NCBI RefSeq assembly: GCF_032842945.2
Contig: NZ_CP146606.1
Span: 2,794,501 to 2,858,500 of the forward strand
Origin: Roseovarius sp. W115
GTDB taxonomy: Bacteria > Pseudomonadota > Alphaproteobacteria > Rhodobacterales > Rhodobacteraceae
Direction: 5' to 3'
Length of the DNA: 64,000 nt
Part shown: one piece after another, positions 27,600 through 36,867 of the stretch
How the letters are laid out: every line of letters begins with the position of its first letter
Position numbering within the stretch: position 1 is the stretch's first letter
Translations under genes and position numbers: made by a program
Notes under the pieces: model-generated
Databases searched by the model: none
Told to the model about the DNA's origin: nothing
The model's input: the letters and a program-made list of their open reading frames with translations, nothing else

Positions 27600-28315
27600 C
27601 CCGGCTCTTGCGGCGACGGGGCGCGGCCCAGGACGATATCGTTGATCTCGCGGTAGAGTTTTTTGGTCATCGCCTCTCGGAATTCTTCAAACCCGTTGGC
27701 CACGACCAGAAATGCACCCGGTCCATGCAGGACCTCTGTGCCGTAATATGCCAGCACATTGGCGTCCTCGCCGAGGATGACCAAGCCGTTCACAGTCACG
27801 TCTTTTAACGGAAAGTGCTTATACGCTTCACGTGGACCATATCGGTAGTTGTTCACACCGTCGCCCGAGACATCAATCACCTTGCGCGTACAGTTTGGTG
27901 CGCGTTGCAAAAGTGATGCGCCAAAGCCGAGGGCAGGGCCCATGGAGGTGGGAAAGTCGTCATGGCTGCGCCGCATGTCGGCCAAGGTGGCCACGGCGGC
28001 TGTGATCGTGCCCTCGCTGTCAAGGATGGTCCAGTCCAGCTGCAGCTTGTGTTGGTAAAAGCCGCTCCATTCATAAACCGCGAGCGCCACGGTTCCGGGG
28101 GCGCCATGCAGAATCGCGTGGCGTACTTCATCGGCGTCCAGAGCAGCGGCAAGGCCAATACGCTGCAGGTCGTATTCCCGCTGATCGACAGACGACGACA
28201 CATCGACAGCCAACACCAGAGCGAGGCGGCAGCTTTGTGCTGCGGCGTGAATAGGCAGGCAAAAAAGGGTCAAGCAGAGCGCGCAAATGCTGATTTGACG
28301 CCCCATCACCATCAC
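27596..28315 (-). CDS. DUF1194 exported von Willebrand A-like protein, first copy
   Basis: A 239-residue paralogue of the next gene with the same plan: signal peptide (about 1-27, ending HAAAQ), MIDAS motif AVDVSSSVDQREY, the Thr-containing loop DFPTSMGPAL and VIDVSGDGVNN. Both copies keep all metal ligands, so both are likely folded and metal-binding. Its ATG overlaps the DUF1287 stop and its stop overlaps the ATG of the second copy, each by four bases, so production is tightly matched. Confidence 0.85.
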   Translation of the reverse strand: MMVMGRQISICALCLTLFCLPIHAAAQSCRLALVLAVDVSSSVDQREYDLQRIGLAAALDADEVRHAILHGAPGTVALAVYEWSGFYQHKLQLDWTILDSEGTITAAVATLADMRRSHDDFPTSMGPALGFGASLLQRAPNCTRKVIDVSGDGVNNYRYGPREAYKHFPLKDVTVNGLVILGEDANVLAYYGTEVLHGPGAFLVVANGFEEFREAMTKKLYREINDIVLGRAPSPQEPG

Positions 28316-28923
28316 TCGGACAGGCGGCGCAACTGCGTGCGTGCGGCGTCGTCCAACCGGGCCCGCATGACCATCTGGTGAACGAACAAAATATCTTCGG
28401 TGCGCGTGCCCTGACCAATATTGTGGGTGATGAGGGGGCGTGTTCCATCTGCAGTCCGCTGGGTGCTGACGATCCCGATATGCGGAAGGTTGGAGCCCAC
28501 CAGCCGCCAGCTGACGATGTCGCCGGGGGCAAAGTCATCCGGATCGTCACTTGGCGGACGCGCTACGCCAATCCGTTCGAGTAAGGTCTCAAGGTTAGGC
28601 ACGCGGCGGTGGTCAATATTGCGGTCCGTGGTGCTCAGGCCCCAGATCGCGGGGTACGCCGAGAAAGCCGCTTTCATGTCCCGGTTCACAGCGACTTGCA
28701 GGTCGATGTTATGCGCATCGCGCAGGGCGCGGATCACCACATCGGTACACACGCCGCGATCACGTGGGATGTCCCCGCCGGGGAACGAGAGGCCCTGATA
28801 GGAGGGATCGTAGTACACGGTCACGCCGACCTGTTCTGCCGCCGCATCGGCCAGTGGATCGGCCAGCGCACCGGATGCCCAAATTCCCAGTGCCGCCGCG
28901 GTCCATATCAGACCTTCGCGCAT
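28312..28923 (-). CDS. DUF1287 exported protein (NlpC/P60-like fold)
   Basis: A 203-residue protein from ATG 28923 with a signal peptide (about 1-22, ending GALAD). The DUF1287 (E. coli YijF) core shows a candidate catalytic Cys in DRGVCTDVVIRALRD, FAPGDIVSW and HIGIVST, the Cys...His arrangement of NlpC/P60-like cysteine peptidases or amidases. The natural substrate is unknown; cell-wall peptides are plausible. Its start shares one base with the gloA stop (TGATG). Confidence 0.85.
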   Translation of the reverse strand: MREGLIWTAAALGIWASGALADPLADAAAEQVGVTVYYDPSYQGLSFPGGDIPRDRGVCTDVVIRALRDAHNIDLQVAVNRDMKAAFSAYPAIWGLSTTDRNIDHRRVPNLETLLERIGVARPPSDDPDDFAPGDIVSWRLVGSNLPHIGIVSTQRTADGTRPLITHNIGQGTRTEDILFVHQMVMRARLDDAARTQLRRLSE

Positions 28924-29351
28924 CACCAATGCCCTGTGTTTTCCATACTCGCCCAAGGCTCGGCCGGGGGTAGGGCATCACCGGCCTGCAAAAGCTCAAT
29001 CGAGATGTTGTCGGGGCTACGCACAAAGGCCATATGCCCGTCGCGCGGCGGGCGGTTGATGGTCACGCCATTGTCCATCAGGTGCTGGCAGGTCTCGTAA
29101 ATGTTGTCCACGAGATACGCCAGGTGCCCGAAATGACGGCTGTCCGAGGGCAGGGCATCATCGCCATCCCAGTTGTAAGTGAGCTCGACAGGGCACTCTT
29201 CCTGCCCTTCAGGCGCCAGGAAGATAAGCGAAAACCGTCCACCTTCATTGTCATAGCGGCGGGTCTCTTTGAGGCCCAGAAGCTTGTAGAATGACAGCGA
29301 CTCATCGAGGTCTTTGACCCGGACCATCGTATGCAGGTATTTCAGACCCAT
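28923..29351 (-). CDS. gloA: Lactoylglutathione lyase (glyoxalase I)
   Basis: A 142-residue VOC-fold enzyme. The N-terminal repeat starts LKYLHTMVRVKDLDES, with metal ligands expected at the His of YLHTM, the Glu of PVELTYNW, the His of GHLAYLVD and the Glu of SIELLQ. It isomerises the methylglyoxal-glutathione hemithioacetal to lactoylglutathione. I chose ATG 29351 rather than 29357 because AGGGAG is then six bases away. First gene of the operon with DUF1287 and two DUF1194 genes; the functional link is unclear. Confidence 0.9.
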   Translation of the reverse strand: MGLKYLHTMVRVKDLDESLSFYKLLGLKETRRYDNEGGRFSLIFLAPEGQEECPVELTYNWDGDDALPSDSRHFGHLAYLVDNIYETCQHLMDNGVTINRPPRDGHMAFVRSPDNISIELLQAGDALPPAEPWASMENTGHW

Positions 29352-29579
29352 ATGCATCTCCCTGAAATTTGTTTTGCGTTATCCAAGAGGTAGCGGATTT
29401 GGGGGTGAGTCCAGAGACAGATTCGTGAACAACGGGTCTGTCCAGACCAACTAGATTCAGCGCGGCTTCCCTTACTTCCACCTGATATTGAGGTTTCAGC
29501 GCTCTTCGCTGCCATATATAGTCGGTATCGACTCGGCCTGTGGATTTTCAAACGGGCTATCTTCGCCGGATGGAAACGC

Positions 29580-30401
29580 ATGCAACAATATCATGACGCC
29601 CTGCAGCAGGTTCTCGATAGGGGGCAGTCCTCCTCTGACCGGACGGGGACTGGCACGATTTCGACCTTTGGATTGCAGGCGCGTTATCCGCTGTCAGAAG
29701 GATTTCCTTTGGTCACAACCAAAAAGCTGCATCTGCGGTCGATCATTCATGAGCTTTTGTGGTTTCTCTCAGGCGACACGAATATCCGCTATCTGAAGGA
29801 GAACGGGGTTTCGATCTGGGATGAATGGGCTGACGAGGATGGTGATCTCGGTCCGGTTTACGGCCACCAATGGCGGCGGTTTCCCGCACTTGAGCCAACG
29901 GATGATCCCGAGCTGTTTCGCCGCCGTGAGATTGATCAGATCTCCAACCTAATCGACATGATCAAGACCACGCCGGACAGCCGCCGTTTGATCGTGTCGG
30001 CCTGGAACCCCGGCGATGTGCCGGACATGGCCCTGCCACCGTGTCACACGCTGTGGCAGGTGCGGATCATCGGGCACAAAATGCATTTGCAGCTCTACCA
30101 ACGCTCGGCTGATATGTTCCTCGGCGTGCCGTTCAACATCGCTTCTTACGCGCTGCTTTTGGAAATGTTGGCGCATGTGACGGGATACGAGGCGGGGGAT
30201 TTCGTGCACACGATTGGCGACGCGCATATCTATTCGAACCACACCGAACAGGTGGCACTTCAACTGACGCGCACGCCAAAACCCTTGCCCAAGTTGCGGA
30301 TCACGCGGGAGGTCCGGTCCATCTTTGATTTCAAATTTGAGGATTTTGAGATCACGGGCTATGACCCTGATCCGCATATTTCGGCACCGGTGGCGGTCTG
30401 A
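29580..30401 (+). CDS. thyA: Thymidylate synthase
   Basis: A 273-residue enzyme. The catalytic cysteine is Cys155 in [21 protein letters not shown] near the N-terminus binds phosphate, and GDAHIYSNH carries conserved dUMP contacts. It methylates dUMP with methylene-tetrahydrofolate, producing dihydrofolate. Slightly longer than E. coli ThyA because of an insertion around residues 95-105 ([14 protein letters not shown]). The stop overlaps the folA start (TGATG), coupling it to the enzyme that regenerates its cofactor. Confidence 0.98.
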   Translation: MQQYHDALQQVLDRGQSSSDRTGTGTISTFGLQARYPLSEGFPLVTTKKLHLRSIIHELLWFLSGDTNIRYLKENGVSIWDEWADEDGDLGPVYGHQWRRFPALEPTDDPELFRRREIDQISNLIDMIKTTPDSRRLIVSAWNPGDVPDMALPPCHTLWQVRIIGHKMHLQLYQRSADMFLGVPFNIASYALLLEMLAHVTGYEAGDFVHTIGDAHIYSNHTEQVALQLTRTPKPLPKLRITREVRSIFDFKFEDFEITGYDPDPHISAPVAV

Positions 30402-30889
30402 TGATTTCTTTGATTGTTGCGCGCGACCGAAATGGGGCGATTGGCCGGGATGGAGATATTCCGTGGCATGTGCCAGAAGATCTGAAGTTTTTTCAACGCG
30501 AAACGATGGGCGGCGCGGTCATTATGGGGCGCAACACGTGGACCAGTTTGCCGCCGGTGGCGCGTCCCTTGAAAAACCGTTTGAATCTCGTGGTGTCGTC
30601 CGGCGCGCCTGAAGGGGCTGAGCATGTGTTGCCATCGGTTGAAGCCGCGATTGAGGCGGCCAAGGCTGCGGGGCATGCGCGCATTTATGGGATCGGTGGG
30701 GCAGGGATTTACACGTCTATGTTGCCGCTCGCACAGCGGCTCTTGATCACCGAGGTGGATTTGGACGTGGACGGGGCGGATACCTGGTTTCCAGCGGTTG
30801 AGATGGCAGACTGGTCCGAAACACTTCGCGTTGATCTGCGCTCAGAAGGGCCGAAATGTGTTCTGGTGGAGTATATGCGCCGCATTTGA
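30401..30889 (+). CDS. folA: Dihydrofolate reductase
   Basis: A 162-residue enzyme with the classic start SLIVARDRNGAIGRDGDIPWH, GRNTWTSLP at the NADPH site and YGIGGAGIYTSML. It reduces dihydrofolate made by ThyA and is the trimethoprim target. It shares one base with thyA and is the last gene of the pair. Confidence 0.97.
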   Translation: MISLIVARDRNGAIGRDGDIPWHVPEDLKFFQRETMGGAVIMGRNTWTSLPPVARPLKNRLNLVVSSGAPEGAEHVLPSVEAAIEAAKAAGHARIYGIGGAGIYTSMLPLAQRLLITEVDLDVDGADTWFPAVEMADWSETLRVDLRSEGPKCVLVEYMRRI

Positions 30890-30967
30890 GCCGGTGCTCC
30901 GCGCGCTTTGGTTCAGGCCGAGGGGGGTCAGCCTGATCCATTGTCGTATCGCTTTTTGGCCTCTGGC

Positions 30968-31174
30968 TCAGAGCGGCTTGATGTCTGACGCCATCTGCCG
31001 ACCGTCGCGGCCTTCTTCAAGCTCGTAGCCAACCTTTTGATTGTCAGCCAGACCTGTCAGTCCGGATCGTTCCACCTGACTGATATGTACAAAGACGTCC
31101 TTACCGCCTTCGTCGGGTGCGATAAAACCGTACCCTTTTGTGGTATTGAACCATTTCACGGTGCCGGTTGGCAT
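30968..31174 (-). CDS. Cold-shock domain protein
   Basis: A 68-residue single-domain CSD protein: TVKWFNTTKGYGFIAPDEGG carries RNP1 (KGYGFI) and VFVHIS is RNP2. It binds single-stranded RNA/DNA and acts as an RNA chaperone or antiterminator. AAGGAGAAGC precedes the ATG at 31174; a longer open frame upstream is not part of the family. The about 195-base region up to the divergent ArsC-like gene could hold a structured 5' leader as in other csp mRNAs. Confidence 0.95.
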   Translation of the reverse strand: MPTGTVKWFNTTKGYGFIAPDEGGKDVFVHISQVERSGLTGLADNQKVGYELEEGRDGRQMASDIKPL

Positions 31175-31369
31175 TCCGCTTCTCCTTCTTGACTTCCAAT
31201 TCCCCGGAAAATGCCGGGCCATAAGGTGATGCTGGCCCACGTTTACGTTGGGAAACGCAGGATTTTGATCACATGTAAAAAGATTGGGCATGGCTTGTAA
31301 AAAGCAAGTGAAACCCCCGTGATCGGGCGTTAAAGTCGCGGCAAGAGATTAAAATACAGGCAGTCACCT

Positions 31370-31681
31370 ATGATCCTATACGGTTTGAAATCTTGCGACA
31401 CATGCCGCAAAGCATTGAAATCAATGCCAAATGCGCAGTTTCGGGATGTCCGCGAAGATGGTGTGCCGCAAGGCGTGCTGGATTCCGCCTATGCGGCTTT
31501 GGGTGATGCGTTGCTTAATACGCGCTCGACAACATGGCGTGGGCTGAAGGAGGCAGAACGTGCCGAAAACCCCCTTTCGCTCATTGCAAAACACCCAACT
31601 CTAATGAAGCGTCCACTGATTGAAAAAGACGGGGAATTTTTTCTGGGTTGGAGCAAAGACGTACAAGCGGCCTTGGTATGA
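31370..31681 (+). CDS. ArsC/Spx-family protein (YffB-like)
   Basis: A 103-residue thioredoxin-fold protein. The N-terminus has the CDTCRKA motif (two Cys), followed by ArsC-family features NTRSTTWRGL and a C-terminal MKRPLIEKDGEFFLGW. Members include glutathione-dependent reductases and regulators of unknown substrate; true arsenate reductase activity cannot be assumed. No arsenic genes are nearby. Confidence 0.85.
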   Translation: MILYGLKSCDTCRKALKSMPNAQFRDVREDGVPQGVLDSAYAALGDALLNTRSTTWRGLKEAERAENPLSLIAKHPTLMKRPLIEKDGEFFLGWSKDVQAALV

Positions 31682-31729
31682 TATGTCAGTCCGCATACAT
31701 CGGGTCCAGCAAATGAATGGAGACATCTG

Positions 31730-32098
31730 ATGCGTAACGCGGCCCTTGTTTTGGGGATTATCGGTGGGGTTCTGGCCCTGTTTGTCGGGTTTTTCAGCTT
31801 TGGGTACACCGAGGTCGTGCGCGAGTACGGTGAAATTGAGGGCATCGCCGAAAAGCTGGACCGTGAGGGGCTGATCCGTGCGGTCAGTTTTCTGGCTCCA
31901 ATTCTTGCGATTGCAGGCGGCGCCATGGCTCGGATTCGCGCACTTTGGGGTGGGGGCCTTATGCTCTTGTCCGCGGGCATGATGGCCTACACCTTTGGAT
32001 TTGGTGTCTTCACCATGTTCCCCATCGGGTTCACCGCGCTGGGCGGGCTCTTGGCCGTCGCGGCGGGCAAGCCGGACGAACCAAAAGCACATTTTTAA
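31730..32098 (+). CDS. Small inner-membrane protein, four helices
   Basis: A 122-residue protein. Helices at about residues 5-24, 53-70, 73-92 and 94-112; an amphipathic, charged stretch (EVVREYGEIEGIAEKLDREG) follows helix 1. The layout recalls DUF4064-type proteins but I am not confident. It lies 48 bases after the ArsC-like gene on the same strand and ends six bases before the convergent thrS stop. Confidence 0.6.
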   Translation: MRNAALVLGIIGGVLALFVGFFSFGYTEVVREYGEIEGIAEKLDREGLIRAVSFLAPILAIAGGAMARIRALWGGGLMLLSAGMMAYTFGFGVFTMFPIGFTALGGLLAVAAGKPDEPKAHF

Positions 32099-32104
32099 GC
32101 AGGA

Positions 32105-34051
32105 TCAGGCGAGGTCCGGCGGCGTGGCCTCTTTGGTCAGCGCCTCAGTGACCTCTGAGAGCGGCTTCACAGCGGTCTGTTTTTCACCCAAACGGCGGAC
32201 GGTTACGGTCTTGTCTTCGACCTCGCGCATGCCCACGGCCAGGATCACCGGCACTTTGCCGACCGAATGTTCGCGGACCTTGTAGTTGATCTTTTCGTTG
32301 CGCAAATCGGCCTCGGCCCGCACGCCTGCCGCGCGCAAGTTCGCGACCACCTCTTCGGCATAGTCATTGGCCTCGGAAATAATCGGCGCCACGACGACCT
32401 GGCGCGGGGCCAGCCAGAAGGGCAGGCGACCGGCTGAGTTCTCGATGAGGATGCCGACGAACCGCTCAAAACTGCCCAGGGTCGCGCGGTGCAGCATATA
32501 GGGGCGCTGCTTGCTTCCGTCGGGGGCAATATAGGTCGCGCCCAGCCGCTCGGGCAGGTTGGGGTCCACCTGAAACGTGCCGCATTGCCAGACCCGGCCA
32601 ATGGCGTCGGTCAGGTAGAAATCCAGTTTTGGTCCGTAAAACGCGCCATCGCCGGGCTCGAGCGTAAAGGTGCGCCCGGTGGCCTTGATCGCGCCTTCCA
32701 GCGCGCCCTCGACATGGTCCCAGCTTTCGTCGCTGCCCACGCGCTTTTCGGGACGGGTTGCGAATTTGATCTCAAATTCCTCAAAGCCCAGATCGGCATA
32801 GATGTCCGCAAGGAAATTGATGAACCGGGCGCATTCTTCCTCAATCTGGTCCTCGGTGCAGAAGATGTGCGCGTCATCCTGTGTGAACCCGCGCACGCGC
32901 ATGATCCCGTGCAATGCGCCGGAGGGCTCATAGCGGGAGCACGAGCCAAACTCGGCCAGCCGCAAGGGCAGGTCGCGATAGGATTTCAAACCTTGATTGA
33001 ACACCTGCACGTGGCACGGGCAGTTCATCGGCTTGAGCGCATTGATCGCCTTTTCCTTGGCGTGTTCTTCTTCCACCTCAACGATGAACATGTGTTCCTG
33101 ATACTTGTCCCAGTGACCCGAGGCCTCCCACAGCTTGCGGTCCACCACTTGGGGCGTGTTGATCTCGTGATATCCACCGGCGCGCTGTTTGCGGCGCATG
33201 TAGTCCTGCAGCTCGGTGTAGATGGTCCAGCCATTGGGGTGCCAGAACACCTGACCGGGGGCCTCTTCCTGCATGTGAAAGAGGTCCATTTCGCGGCCCA
33301 GACGGCGGTGGTCGCGCTTTTCGGCTTCCTCAAGGAAGTTGAGATATGCCTTGAGCTTTTCCTTACCGGTAAAAGCCACGCCATAGATGCGTTGCAGCAT
33401 GGCGCGGTCGCTGTCGCCGCGCCAATACGCGCCTGCGATGGACATCAGCTTGAAAGCATCAGCGGGCACTTGGTCGGTATGCTGCAAATGCGGACCACGG
33501 CACAGGTCCTGCCAGTCACCATGCCAATACATGCGCAAAGGCTCATCGCCCGGAATGGCGTCGATCAGCTCGACTTTGTAAGGCTCATTGTTGTCCTTGT
33601 AGTGCTGGATGGCACGGTCCCGCTCCCACACTTCTGTGCGAACGGGGTCGCGCAGATTTATGATTTCCTTCATCTTTTTCTCGATGAGGCCGAGGTCCTC
33701 GGGGGTAAATGGCTCTTCGCGGTCGAAGTCATAATACCAGCCGTTTTCAATAACCGGGCCGATTGTCACCTTGGTATCAGGCCAAATCTCCTGCACGGCG
33801 CGGGCCATGATATGCGCCAGATCATGGCGCACCAGTTCATTGGCGGCGGTCTCGTCCTTCATGGTGTTGATGGCGATGGAAGCATCAGCCTCGATAGGCC
33901 AGGCCAAGTCCCAGTGTTGCCCGTCGACATGGGCCGATATGGCCTTTTTTGCGAGCGAATTGGAAATATCGGCAGCCACCTCGGCTGGGGTGATTCCAGC
34001 CGCGTATTGGCGTGCATTGCCATCAGGAAAGGTCAGGGAAATCTGGGCCAT
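32105..34051 (-). CDS. thrS: Threonine--tRNA ligase
   Basis: A 648-residue class II synthetase with the full domain set: TGS (about 1-62), editing domain with HxxxH-type motif ([12 protein letters not shown]), catalytic core with motif 2 ([20 protein letters not shown], split) and motif 3 ([13 protein letters not shown]), zinc ligands (Cys in MNCPCHV and His residues), and an anticodon-binding domain (about 540-640). Start ATG 34051 gives [15 protein letters not shown]; the 38 residues upstream in the same frame are not family-like. Single gene. Confidence 0.98.
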   Translation of the reverse strand: MAQISLTFPDGNARQYAAGITPAEVAADISNSLAKKAISAHVDGQHWDLAWPIEADASIAINTMKDETAANELVRHDLAHIMARAVQEIWPDTKVTIGPVIENGWYYDFDREEPFTPEDLGLIEKKMKEIINLRDPVRTEVWERDRAIQHYKDNNEPYKVELIDAIPGDEPLRMYWHGDWQDLCRGPHLQHTDQVPADAFKLMSIAGAYWRGDSDRAMLQRIYGVAFTGKEKLKAYLNFLEEAEKRDHRRLGREMDLFHMQEEAPGQVFWHPNGWTIYTELQDYMRRKQRAGGYHEINTPQVVDRKLWEASGHWDKYQEHMFIVEVEEEHAKEKAINALKPMNCPCHVQVFNQGLKSYRDLPLRLAEFGSCSRYEPSGALHGIMRVRGFTQDDAHIFCTEDQIEEECARFINFLADIYADLGFEEFEIKFATRPEKRVGSDESWDHVEGALEGAIKATGRTFTLEPGDGAFYGPKLDFYLTDAIGRVWQCGTFQVDPNLPERLGATYIAPDGSKQRPYMLHRATLGSFERFVGILIENSAGRLPFWLAPRQVVVAPIISEANDYAEEVVANLRAAGVRAEADLRNEKINYKVREHSVGKVPVILAVGMREVEDKTVTVRRLGEKQTAVKPLSEVTEALTKEATPPDLA

Positions 34052-34389
34052 GATAGGCTCTCCTCGTCGATTTGGCGCCCACGGAACGCCCGATTGCGAA
34101 AAATATGTGCGCTGCTTTTGAACCTCAGATGCAGCCAAGTCAAGGCTCAGGATGCTTTGATGCAAGGAATGCGGAATTTGGGTCGTCGAGTATTAACAAG
34201 GGGTTAGCCATAGAGGTGATTTATGTGTGCAAACGTATGCTGAGAACGGTATTCAATGGCATTCCGCATGCCGAATAACATATTGAAGAAATTTGCCTTT
34301 TTCTCCTTTACGGCGTGCTGTTCATGCTTATATTAGCCTCAAGCTAATGCACGATCAGTATTTATTATTGCTTGGGAAAGGCGCGTAAG
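34052..34389. other. 338-base divergent region upstream of thrS
   Basis: I find no gene here. It must hold the promoters of thrS and of the small gene at 34390. A perfect 6+6 inverted repeat ATTAGC-CTCAA-GCTAAT (34332-34348) lies 42 bases before that gene and could be an operator. TTAA-N7-TTAG at about 34196-34210 is one base off a CtrA-type site. The right half is AT-rich. Confidence 0.4.
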
Positions 34390-34635
34390 ATGGCTCGTTA
34401 CAATGTCGATTTTCAGTTGTCTGTTGAGGATATGGAATTGATCGAAGATGCGTTGCGGCGCTCAAAGTCTGAGCTTGCAAGCACGATGATCGAAGAGGGA
34501 ATGCCCAGTCCTGCAGAGTGCGAAAAATCGCAGGTCGCAGATATGTCGGTGCGGCGCATCCATGACCTCTTAGGGCGGTTGCATAACCAGAAGGTTTTCT
34601 ATCGCCCCAAAAACGCGCCTTATGTAGGCGGATAG
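34390..34635 (+). CDS. Small conserved hypothetical protein
   Basis: An 81-residue, mostly helical soluble protein (VEDMELIEDALRRSKSEL, then VADMSVRRIHDLLGRLHNQK). No signal peptide, membrane segment or recognised domain. Start ATG 34390 follows GGAAAGGCG; it is a monocistronic gene closed by a strong terminator. Regular codon use and a clean terminator support a real gene. Confidence 0.65.
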   Translation: MARYNVDFQLSVEDMELIEDALRRSKSELASTMIEEGMPSPAECEKSQVADMSVRRIHDLLGRLHNQKVFYRPKNAPYVGG

Positions 34636-34660
34636 TTCAAGGTCCCTCGAATGCAGATTG

Positions 34661-34687
34661 GGGCGTGCCCGGCACGCCCTTTTTTTG
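34661..34687 (+). terminator. Rho-independent terminator
   Basis: GGGCGTGC (34661-34668), loop CCG, GCACGCCC (34672-34679), then eight T. It starts 26 bases after the stop of the small gene at 34390-34635. Confidence 0.94.
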
Positions 34688-34876
34688 TGCCAGTGCGCAT
34701 TGTGTGCGGGCGTGTGCATTTGTATTTGATTGTACGCGCGTGCATGCGAATGTTTATCGTAACACAATGAAATAAAAAGATATTTCCATATCAAAATTTG
34801 CCTGTTAACAGTTTTATGTAGGGCGCGAGTCAAATGACGCCTCAGGTTTAGAAAAACAACAAAACGGCGTGAAAAC

Positions 34877-35056
34877 ATGGCCAGGTTAGAGACAGAGTTC
34901 CGGCCCCAGGATGGGCCACATGAGGCAGGCACGACAAGCCACGCACAAGTTGATGTGTGGCAGGGATTTCCAAGAGCAGCGCTAGAAGAGAGGCCCGGGC
35001 ACGAGCGGCAGTATCCGCTTGACCGGATTGAGCGCATCATCGGCTCGATTATGTAA
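34877..35056 (+). CDS. Possible 59-residue small protein
   Basis: An ATG-to-TAA frame in the otherwise empty 34688-35131 stretch. The product starts MARLETEFRPQDGPHEAG and ends YPLDRIERIIGSIM, a charged protein with a possible amphipathic C-terminal helix. The upstream sequence (ACGGCGTGAAAAC) has no strong ribosome-binding site. I recognise no family. The rest of the stretch, 34688-34876, is AT-rich and shows no other gene, and is probably the promoter region for this frame or for the hydrolase downstream. Confidence 0.3.
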   Translation: MARLETEFRPQDGPHEAGTTSHAQVDVWQGFPRAALEERPGHERQYPLDRIERIIGSIM

Positions 35057-35131
35057 TTCCAGCCAATTGCGGCTTGAAAGCATGACGTCTTCGGAGGACA
35101 TTTGCCCAGATTTGATAAGGGCAGGGATCTT

Positions 35132-35890
35132 ATGGGCGACACGCAGTTTTTGACATCTCCGCACGGACGGCGGTTGGCCTATAACCTGACAGAGGGGGAC
35201 GGGCCGGGCGTGGTGTTCCTGGGCGGGTTCAAGTCCGACATGGAAGGCACCAAGGCCATTCATCTGCAAGACTGGGCGCGCCGCACCGGGCGTGCTTTTC
35301 TGCGGTTTGATTATTCTGGGCATGGGCAAAGCTCTGAGGCGTTTACCGACGGATGTATCGGCGACTGGGCGGCAGATGCGCGCGCAGTGATTGAGGCGCT
35401 GACAGACGGGCCTCAGATTCTGGTTGGGTCCAGCATGGGGGGCTGGATTTCGTTGCTGACAGCCCGCGCGATGCCTCAGCGTGTGGCGGGATTGGTCACC
35501 ATTGCGGCCGCGCCGGATTTTACCGAAGACTCCATGTGGGCCGGATTTTCTGATGTGCAAAAAGCAGAGCTGGCGGAAAACGGGCAGGTCGCTTTGCCGA
35601 GTGAGTATGGTGAGCCCTACATCATCACGGCCAAGTTGATTGAAGAGGGTCGGCAAAACCTCGTGCTGCGCGACCCTCTGCATCTTCCTTTCCCGGTGCG
35701 GTTTTTGCAGGGCACGGCGGATGCAGATGTGGACATGTCAGTAGCTCTGAGACTGCTTGAACATGCTGCAGGTGACGATATGCGCCTGACACTTGTGAAA
35801 GGGGCAGATCACCGATTCTCGGATGGCCCGTGCCTGGCGATGATAGAGGCCGCTGTCGAGGATGTTCTGGTCGCTGTCAAAGTGGATTAA
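35132..35890 (+). CDS. Alpha/beta hydrolase (carboxylesterase/palmitoyl-thioesterase-like)
   Basis: A 252-residue alpha/beta hydrolase. The nucleophile elbow is VGSSMGGW (Ser about 107), the oxyanion strand is VVFLGGFKSDMEG, the acid is expected in GTADADVDM and the His in GADHRFSD. This pattern fits small carboxylesterases or depalmitoylase-like enzymes (ABHD10-type). Start ATG 35132; a TTG at 35102 with GGAGG just before it is an alternative that adds ten residues. Substrate unknown. Confidence 0.83.
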   Translation: MGDTQFLTSPHGRRLAYNLTEGDGPGVVFLGGFKSDMEGTKAIHLQDWARRTGRAFLRFDYSGHGQSSEAFTDGCIGDWAADARAVIEALTDGPQILVGSSMGGWISLLTARAMPQRVAGLVTIAAAPDFTEDSMWAGFSDVQKAELAENGQVALPSEYGEPYIITAKLIEEGRQNLVLRDPLHLPFPVRFLQGTADADVDMSVALRLLEHAAGDDMRLTLVKGADHRFSDGPCLAMIEAAVEDVLVAVKVD

Positions 35891-36115
35891 CGCAATGCGC
35901 AGCTCCTTTGTGATAAGCGTTTAGCCGCCTTATCTGTCTGAAAATATGAGATTACTCAAGCGCTCCTGCAGGGGCTATGCGACTGTTGCATTTATCCTCT
36001 GCTGGCTAAGTTTATCGCATCCACTGTCGCACAGGCCCCTTGCAATTTGCGCATCACATGGCACTGTCGAGAAAAAATAAGCGACAGGTTTCGCGAGCAG
36101 TAAGGAATAATAACA

Positions 36116-36862
36116 ATGCAAGAGCCCCTGGTTTTCCTGCCGGGCATGATGTGCGATGCGCGTCTGTTCGGTCCGCAGGTTACGGCGATGAGCCGCGATA
36201 TGGCAGTCACGGTTGCGCCGATAACAGGCGGCAATCGGATCGAAGAAATTGCCTCTTCCTTGTTGGATCAACTGCCCTTGAAGTTTGCTCTGGCCGGGCT
36301 TTCGATGGGCGGCATTGTGGCCATGGAGTTGTTACGCCGTGCGCCGGAGCGGGTCACGCGGATTGCGCTGATGGACACCAATTCCTTGCCGGAAACGCCT
36401 CAGACAGCCGCGGACTATGAACCTCTGATTACAAAGCTGAAGGCGGGCCTTTTGGATCAGGCGGCCGCCAGCATTGTGCGCCCTGAGTACCTTGCGCCCG
36501 GGCCAGAGCGGACAAGTATCCTCAACCTGGTGGCCAAAATGGCCGAGAATGTTGGGTGCGAGGCGATCATCCGACAGGCGCGTGCCCTGCAGCGGCGGCG
36601 CGACTATCAGGCGACTTTGCGCAAATGCAATGTGCCGGCGCTGGTGATGTGCGGGGAGCATGACACGCTGACACCTGTCAAACGGCACGAATTCATGGCG
36701 GGTATGATCCCGCATGCGGATCTGGCAATTATTCGCGACGCGGGACATTTGCCGACATTGGAGGCGCCGGATGCCGTGACCGCGGCTCTGCGGGCGTGGA
36801 TCAAACAACCGCTTGTGTTGCGCACCAAAATGGTGCGGATTGAGCAGCCCCTCGCGTCCTGA
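36116..36862 (+). CDS. Alpha/beta hydrolase
   Basis: A 248-residue alpha/beta hydrolase with elbow AGLSMGGIVAME (Ser about 64), acid in CGEHDTLTP and His in RDAGHLPTLE. It begins LVFLPGMMCDARLF, a start common in a Rhodobacteraceae hydrolase group. AAGGAATA precedes the ATG. It ends five bases before the convergent phaZ stop, so it borders the PHB locus, but there is no direct evidence that it acts on PHB oligomers. Confidence 0.85.
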   Translation: MQEPLVFLPGMMCDARLFGPQVTAMSRDMAVTVAPITGGNRIEEIASSLLDQLPLKFALAGLSMGGIVAMELLRRAPERVTRIALMDTNSLPETPQTAADYEPLITKLKAGLLDQAAASIVRPEYLAPGPERTSILNLVAKMAENVGCEAIIRQARALQRRRDYQATLRKCNVPALVMCGEHDTLTPVKRHEFMAGMIPHADLAIIRDAGHLPTLEAPDAVTAALRAWIKQPLVLRTKMVRIEQPLAS

Positions 36863-36867
36863 CGACC

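Noticed and set aside
32489..34207. A 572-codon open frame on the plus strand opposite thrS
   Set aside because: It mirrors a clearly coding thrS in GC-rich DNA, has no recognisable domain and no ribosome-binding site; an antisense shadow.
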